Shown: positions 14,521 to 18,443 of the stretch, piece by piece | Numbering within the stretch: the stretch's first letter is position 1 | Layout: each line of letters opens with the position of its first letter | Assembly: GCA_029051915.1 (NCBI GenBank) | Contig: JAIDKM010000353.1 | Location: forward strand, 1 to 18,443 | Direction: 5' to 3' | Origin: Alistipes sp. | Lineage (GTDB): Bacteria; Bacteroidota; Bacteroidia; Bacteroidales; Rikenellaceae | DNA length: 18,443 nucleotides | Position numbers and translations under genes: made by a program | Notes under the pieces: generated by a model | Database searches by the model: none | What the model saw: the letters and a program-made list of their open reading frames with translations, nothing else | Told to the model about the DNA's origin: nothing

Positions 14521-15060
14521 TTAGTGGCAGTTGCAGTGGCCGTCATGATCGCCGCCGCCGCAGTCATGATCGCCGCCGCACGATCCGCACGAGCAGTGTC
14601 CTTGCAGGTCTTCGGGCGTTACGTCGCGGACGCTCACCACTTCTACTTCGAAGTTGAGCGTCTTGCCGGCCATCGGGTGGTTGAAGTCCATCTTCACGGT
14701 CTCTTCGCCCACTTCTTTCACGATGCCCATCATGCGGTTGCCTTGCGCATCGCTCATCGGGACTTGCGAGCCTTCGAAAAGGATGTCTTCGGCTACCTTG
14801 CCGTCCACCATGAATATGTTTTTCGGCAGGTCGACGATCGCCTCCGGAATCAGCTCTCCGTAGCCGTCCGCAGGGCTGAGCGTGAACGACACTTTGTCGC
14901 CCGGTTCCTTGCCTTCGATGGCCGCTTCGAATTTGGGCAGGAGCATGCCTGTTCCGAAGATGAATTCGAGCGGCTGCCCCGGACGCGACTGATCGGCGAT
15001 CTGCCCGTCCACGGTCAGCTTGTAGTCTACGCCGACCATTTTGTTTTGTTCTGCTTTCAT
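14521..15060 (-). CDS. slyD: SlyD-like FKBP peptidyl-prolyl isomerase with metal-binding tail
   Basis: SlyD-type proteins combine an FKBP prolyl isomerase with an inserted chaperone (IF) domain and often deliver nickel through a metal-binding C-terminus. The 179-residue protein has the split FKBP core (VDYKLTVDGQIAD, PLEFIFGTGMLLPKFEAAIEG, ADGYGE in residues about 10-68; FNHPMAGKTLNFEVEVVSV near 126-145), an IF domain between them, and a C-terminal tail (about 154-179) with seven Cys/His-rich positions in GHCSCGSCGGDHDC and the following GGGDHDGHCNCH. The tail is encoded by a 21-bp tandem duplication. A perfect Bacteroidetes promoter lies 24 bases upstream and a strong terminator downstream, so it is probably monocistronic. 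The exact metal is not shown by the sequence. Confidence 0.92.
   Translation of the reverse strand: MKAEQNKMVGVDYKLTVDGQIADQSRPGQPLEFIFGTGMLLPKFEAAIEGKEPGDKVSFTLSPADGYGELIPEAIVDLPKNIFMVDGKVAEDILFEGSQVPMSDAQGNRMMGIVKEVGEETVKMDFNHPMAGKTLNFEVEVVSVRDVTPEDLQGHCSCGSCGGDHDCGGGDHDGHCNCH
14542..14579. repeat. 17-bp direct repeat with 21-bp period in slyD tail
   Basis: GTCATGATCGCCGCCGC occurs at 14542-14558 and again, identically, at 14563-14579. Read on the coding strand both copies encode GGDHD in the metal-binding tail, so this looks like an in-frame tandem duplication. Confidence 0.9.
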
Positions 15061-15083
15061 TGCGTTGCGTTATTATATGCCGA

Positions 15084-15114
15084 CAAAGTTAGTCGAAAAT
15101 CTTCGGCTCTCAAA
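15084..15114 (-). promoter_or_regulatory. Consensus promoter for slyD-like gene
   Basis: On the complement TTTG (15111-15114) is followed after exactly 19 bases by TAACTTTG (15084-15091), a perfect Bacteroidetes promoter. The -33 box begins two bases after the gcvP stop codon (15117-15119), so the intergenic space is filled by the promoter and a 23-base leader region. Confidence 0.85.
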
Positions 15115-15116
15115 AT

Positions 15117-17939
15117 TTATTCCGCATTTATGCAGCACAGGTTGCGGTCTCCGTATCCGTTGTCGATTTTCGATACATAGGGGAAGAACTTCGCTTCGCG
15201 GATCCACGCCAGCGGATAGGCCGCTTCTTCGCGCGTGTAGGGATGCGTCCACTCGCCGCACAGCTCCGGTGCCGTGTGGGGGGCGTTCGCCACTACGTTG
15301 TCCGCTTGGCCGACGGAGGCTTCGCATTCGCGTTTGATCGCCACCAGGGCTTCTATGAAGCGATCCATCTCGGCTTTGGGTTCCGATTCCGTCGGTTCGA
15401 CCATCAGCGTCTCGTGTACCGGGAACGAGAGGGTCGGGGCATGGAATCCGTAGTCCATCAGGCGGTGGGCTATGTCTCCGCAGTCGATGCCGTAGTCTCG
15501 TTTGAACGACGTCAGGTCAAGGATCATTTCGTGTCCCACGCGGCCCGTCTCGCCCGAATAGTAGGTGCGGTACTCTTTCGCCAGGGCCGACGACATGTAG
15601 TTCGCGTTCACGATCGCCATCTCCGTCGCTCGGCGCAGGCCCGCTTCTCCCAGCATCTTGATGTAGCCGTAGGTGATCGGCAGCAGCAGCGCCGAACCCC
15701 ACGGGGCCGACGCCACGGCCGTGATGCCTTCGTCGCCGCCCGTCGCCATGATCGGATGCGAGGGCAGGAACGCCCGCAGGTGTTCCGCCACGCAGATCGG
15801 GCCTACGCCCGGGCCTCCGCCGCCGTGGGGCATCGCGAAGGTCTTGTGGAGGTTCAGGTGGCAGACGTCGGCTCCGATGTAGCCCGGATTGGTCAGTCCC
15901 ACCTGGGCGTTCATGTTGGCTCCGTCCATGTAGACTTGTCCGCCCGCATCGTGGACGATCTCCACGATCTCACGGATGCGGCTCTCGAATACGCCGTGCG
16001 TCGAGGGGTAGGTAACCATCAGACCGCACAGTTCCGTGGAGTGTTCTTGGGCTTTGGCTGCCAGATCCGCCACGTCGATGTTGCCTTTTTCGTCGCAGGC
16101 CACCGTTACGATCTTCATGCCCGCCATCGCCGCCGACGCAGGGTTGGTTCCGTGGGCCGACGCCGGGATCAGCACTACATTGCGGTAGCCTTGTCCGCGG
16201 CTTTGGTGATAGGCCCGGATCACCATCAGACCCGCGTATTCGCCCGCCGCTCCCGAGTTGGGTTGCAGCGAGCAGGCCGCCAGCCCCGTGATCGTCGCCA
16301 GGTCTTCTTCCAGTTCGCGGATCAGTTGCATGTAGCCTTCGGCTTGGTCGGCCGGGGCGAAGGGGTGCATGTTTTGGAATCCCGCCAGCGAGAGGGGTTG
16401 CATGAGCGCCGCGGCGTTGAGTTTCATGGTGCACGACCCCAGCGAGATCATCGAGTCGGCCAGCGAGATGTCGCGGTGTTCCAGTTTCTTGATGTAGCGC
16501 ATCAGGGCGCTCTCCGAGCGGTAGCTGTTGAATACCGCTTCTTGCAGATAGGGGCTCGTGCGGCGCAGCGGGGCCGGTATGCAGCTCTCCGTTACAGGTT
16601 TCACCGCCTTGATCTTCTTGCCTTTGGCCGCCGCAAAGATGCGGATCACTTCTTCGATTTCGGCCGGGGTCGTTACTTCGTCGAACGACATGCGCACCGT
16701 CCCTTCCGAGGGGTAGTGGAAGTTGATGCCGCATTCCAATGCCAACGACTGTACCACGGCGGCTTCGGCTTCGACTTCCAGCGTGTCGAAGAATTCCCGC
16801 GACTTCAGTTCGTAGCCGGTCTCTTCCAGTGCCCGGGCTACCGTCAGGGCGGCACGGTGGGCTGTCTCGGCTGCTCGGCGCAATCCCTCGGGGCCGTTGT
16901 ATATGCAGTAGAATCCCGTCATCGAGGCCATCAGGGCCGAAGCCGTGCAGATGTTCGAGGTCGCACGTTCGCGTTTGATATGTTGTTCGCGCATCTGGAG
17001 CGCCATGCGCAGGGCCCGGTTGCCCAGGCGGTCTACCGATACCCCGATGATGCGGCCCGGCATGTTGCGTTTGTAGGCTTCGCGCGTGGCCATGTAGCCT
17101 GCTGCGGGGCCTCCGAATCCCATCGGCGTGCCCAGTCGCTGGGCCGAACCCACGGCTATGTCGGCGCCCCATTCGCCCGGGGCTTTGAGCAGGGCCAGCG
17201 ACAGCAGATCGGCCACGGCCGTTACCAGTGCTCCGCGGGCGTGGGCCGCCTCCGCGAAGGCGGCGTAGTCGCGTACCGTTCCGTCGGCCGCAGGATATTG
17301 TACGATCGCTCCGAATTCGCGGCCCGTGAATTCGTATTCGTCGTAGTCGTCCACGATCAGTTCGATTCCGAACGGTTCGCTGCGCGTCAGCAGTACGTCG
17401 AGCGTCTGCGGGAAAAGGTTGCGGTCTACGAAAAGTTGGTTGCGGCCTTCTTTCACCGCTTCGCGCGTGCGCAGCGAGTACATCATCGCCATCGCTTCGG
17501 CTGCTGCGGTGCCTTCGTCCAGCAGCGAGCAGTTGCCGATCTCCATGCCCGTCAGCGAGATGACGGCGGTCTGGAAGTTCAGCAGGGCTTCCAGGCGGCC
17601 TTGCGATATTTCGGCTTGATAGGGGGTGTAGGAGGTGTACCAGGCCGGGTTTTCGAATACGTTGCGCACCACGGCGGCCGGCACGGCGCAGGGGTAGTAT
17701 CCCATGCCGATGAACGAGCGCAGCGGGCGGTTGCGGTCGGCCAGCATGCGGATGTGGGCGGCGAATTCGTATTCGCTCATCCCTTCGGGCAGGGCCAGCG
17801 GTTTCTTCAGACGGATCGAGGCGGGGATCACCTGGCCGATCAGTTCTTCGACCGACTTCACGCCGATCACGTCGAGCATCGCTTTCAGCTCCGTTTCGTT
17901 GCTCACGCCGATGTGGCGCGTTGAAAAGTTGTCGAACAT
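15117..17939 (-). CDS. gcvP: Glycine dehydrogenase (decarboxylating), glycine cleavage P-protein
   Basis: The P-protein is the PLP-dependent decarboxylase of the glycine cleavage system; it moves the aminomethyl group of glycine to the lipoyl arm of GcvH. The 940-residue protein is the single-chain form, with both homologous halves. The N-terminal half contains YTPYQAEISQGRLEALLNFQ, and the C-terminal half has GSCTMKLNAAA, PASAHGTNPASA, and the PLP lysine at about K699 in HLNLHKTFAMPHGGGGPG. I chose 17939 (MFDNFSTRHIGVS) because this matches the family; the open frame to 18164 overlaps the upstream kinase gene in another frame and looks spurious. gcvT and gcvH are not in the window. No glycine riboswitch fits in the 37-bp gap upstream, and no promoter box is seen there. 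Confidence 0.97.
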   Translation of the reverse strand: MFDNFSTRHIGVSNETELKAMLDVIGVKSVEELIGQVIPASIRLKKPLALPEGMSEYEFAAHIRMLADRNRPLRSFIGMGYYPCAVPAAVVRNVFENPAWYTSYTPYQAEISQGRLEALLNFQTAVISLTGMEIGNCSLLDEGTAAAEAMAMMYSLRTREAVKEGRNQLFVDRNLFPQTLDVLLTRSEPFGIELIVDDYDEYEFTGREFGAIVQYPAADGTVRDYAAFAEAAHARGALVTAVADLLSLALLKAPGEWGADIAVGSAQRLGTPMGFGGPAAGYMATREAYKRNMPGRIIGVSVDRLGNRALRMALQMREQHIKRERATSNICTASALMASMTGFYCIYNGPEGLRRAAETAHRAALTVARALEETGYELKSREFFDTLEVEAEAAVVQSLALECGINFHYPSEGTVRMSFDEVTTPAEIEEVIRIFAAAKGKKIKAVKPVTESCIPAPLRRTSPYLQEAVFNSYRSESALMRYIKKLEHRDISLADSMISLGSCTMKLNAAALMQPLSLAGFQNMHPFAPADQAEGYMQLIRELEEDLATITGLAACSLQPNSGAAGEYAGLMVIRAYHQSRGQGYRNVVLIPASAHGTNPASAAMAGMKIVTVACDEKGNIDVADLAAKAQEHSTELCGLMVTYPSTHGVFESRIREIVEIVHDAGGQVYMDGANMNAQVGLTNPGYIGADVCHLNLHKTFAMPHGGGGPGVGPICVAEHLRAFLPSHPIMATGGDEGITAVASAPWGSALLLPITYGYIKMLGEAGLRRATEMAIVNANYMSSALAKEYRTYYSGETGRVGHEMILDLTSFKRDYGIDCGDIAHRLMDYGFHAPTLSFPVHETLMVEPTESEPKAEMDRFIEALVAIKRECEASVGQADNVVANAPHTAPELCGEWTHPYTREEAAYPLAWIREAKFFPYVSKIDNGYGDRNLCCINAE

Positions 17940-17976
17940 ATTATCTCTTTTGATTTTGAAATTGCGTCGGTATTTG

Positions 17977-18443
17977 TCAGTATTTGAAGCTGCTTCCGCC
18001 GATGAATTCGCGGAGGATCGACGTCGGCGGTATTTCGTCGGGCGGTATGGGGATGAAGTTGTCCAGGAAGTCGAGCATGCGGCGCGCTTCGTCGTATTCG
18101 GGCACCGTGTCGGGTACTTCGCGCAACATCTTCTCCGCGTAGGGTCGCAGCACCGATATTTCATAGAAGAGCGACGAGTTGAGCATCACGTCGGCATTTT
18201 CTTGATAAGGGAAGATGTGTTTTTCTTCTCCGCGGCGGACGCTCGGCCAGCGTGCCAGGGTCGCCAGGGCATCGGCTCCCCGTTGGCGGCTGTCCCGTAC
18301 CAGGCGGCGCAGCAGCCGGTTGTCGGTCGTGGCGATGCGCGAAAGGTTGTCCATCGCCACCGACGTGAAGCACGAGATGTAGATGCGGAACTTCTGCGAG
18401 TCGGGGATCGAAGGCGTCAGCCGGGGGTTGAGTCCGTGAATCC
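17977..18443 (-). CDS. Nucleoside (uridine) kinase family protein, C-terminal part
   Basis: The frame enters from the right edge (IHGLNPRLTPSIPDSQKFRI) and continues for 154 codons to a TGA. It contains FRIYISCFTSVAMDNL, RLLRRLVRDSRQRG, WPSVRRGEEKHIFPYQENAD and the terminal SILREFIGGSSFKY. These match my memory of the C-terminus of the Bacteroidetes phosphoribulokinase/uridine-kinase-like proteins annotated as nucleoside kinase, which carry an N-terminal TGS/threonyl-tRNA-synthetase-like region outside this window. The P-loop is not visible here, so the catalytic call rests on the C-terminal similarity. A GTG at 18360 could be mistaken for a start, but the frame is open and family-like upstream of it. 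It is 37 bp ahead of gcvP and may be cotranscribed. Confidence 0.8.
   Translation of the reverse strand, partial: IHGLNPRLTPSIPDSQKFRIYISCFTSVAMDNLSRIATTDNRLLRRLVRDSRQRGADALATLARWPSVRRGEEKHIFPYQENADVMLNSSLFYEISVLRPYAEKMLREVPDTVPEYDEARRMLDFLDNFIPIPPDEIPPTSILREFIGGSSFKY

Noticed and set aside
15243..17924. An 893-codon open frame on the plus strand
   Set aside because: It is fully antisense to gcvP and composed of Arg/His/Val-rich sequence with no family motif.
17940..17976. Possible glycine riboswitch upstream of gcvP
   Set aside because: The gap is 37 bp and AT-rich, too short for a glycine aptamer.

Overview
This window is a stretch of chromosomal core genome from a GC-rich member of the Bacteroidales, most plausibly Alistipes or another Rikenellaceae (genus is inference). 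The phylum call rests on promoters of the TTTG-N19-TAnnTTTG type (a near-perfect one at 1257-1287, a perfect one at 15084-15114), AT-rich translation starts without clear Shine-Dalgarno sites, a DUF4954 protein, and the pair dciA-like/recF divergent from TPR/ribH. I see no phage, insertion sequence, CRISPR array, tRNA or rRNA.

Layout. Positions 1-1204 hold the start of a DciA/DUF721 gene and recF (minus strand, overlapping by ATGA). Divergent from them, 1323-2547 is a two-gene operon: a membrane-anchored TPR protein and ribH (lumazine synthase). A strong hairpin at 2566-2602 separates ribH from the convergent transporter. Everything from 2620 to the end is on the minus strand. In transcription order from the right edge: nucleoside kinase (C-terminal part only), gcvP, slyD-like FKBP isomerase, DUF4954, trxB, rnz, a TrmH/SpoU methyltransferase (ATGA overlap with rnz), pdxA, thrS, infC, a LuxE-type acyl-protein synthetase, a CMP-sugar cytidylyltransferase and an 11-helix sodium:neurotransmitter-symporter family transporter.

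How the genes relate. Most are housekeeping: DNA repair (recF), riboflavin and vitamin B6 synthesis (ribH, pdxA), translation (thrS, infC, rnz, the rRNA/tRNA methyltransferase), thiol redox (trxB), metal-binding chaperone (slyD) and glycine cleavage (gcvP). The part that departs from a common order is downstream of infC: instead of rpmI-rplT there is a hairpin, then an acyl-activating enzyme and a CMP-sugar synthetase four bases apart. These two look like part of a surface-glycan or modified-lipid pathway whose other genes lie elsewhere.

Main points for a second look: (1) infC can only encode its full conserved N-terminus if it starts at ATT (6508), the same rare start codon used by E. coli infC; (2) rpmI and rplT are absent downstream of infC; (3) the acyl-synthetase/CMP-sugar pair; (4) compact regulatory junctions, including a terminator T-run that doubles as the -33 region of the next gene and divergent promoters whose -33 boxes overlap; (5) low-complexity C-terminal tails on PdxA and SlyD, the latter built on a 21-bp tandem duplication. 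I did not find a clearly new multi-gene system; the acyl/CMP-sugar pair is the nearest candidate.
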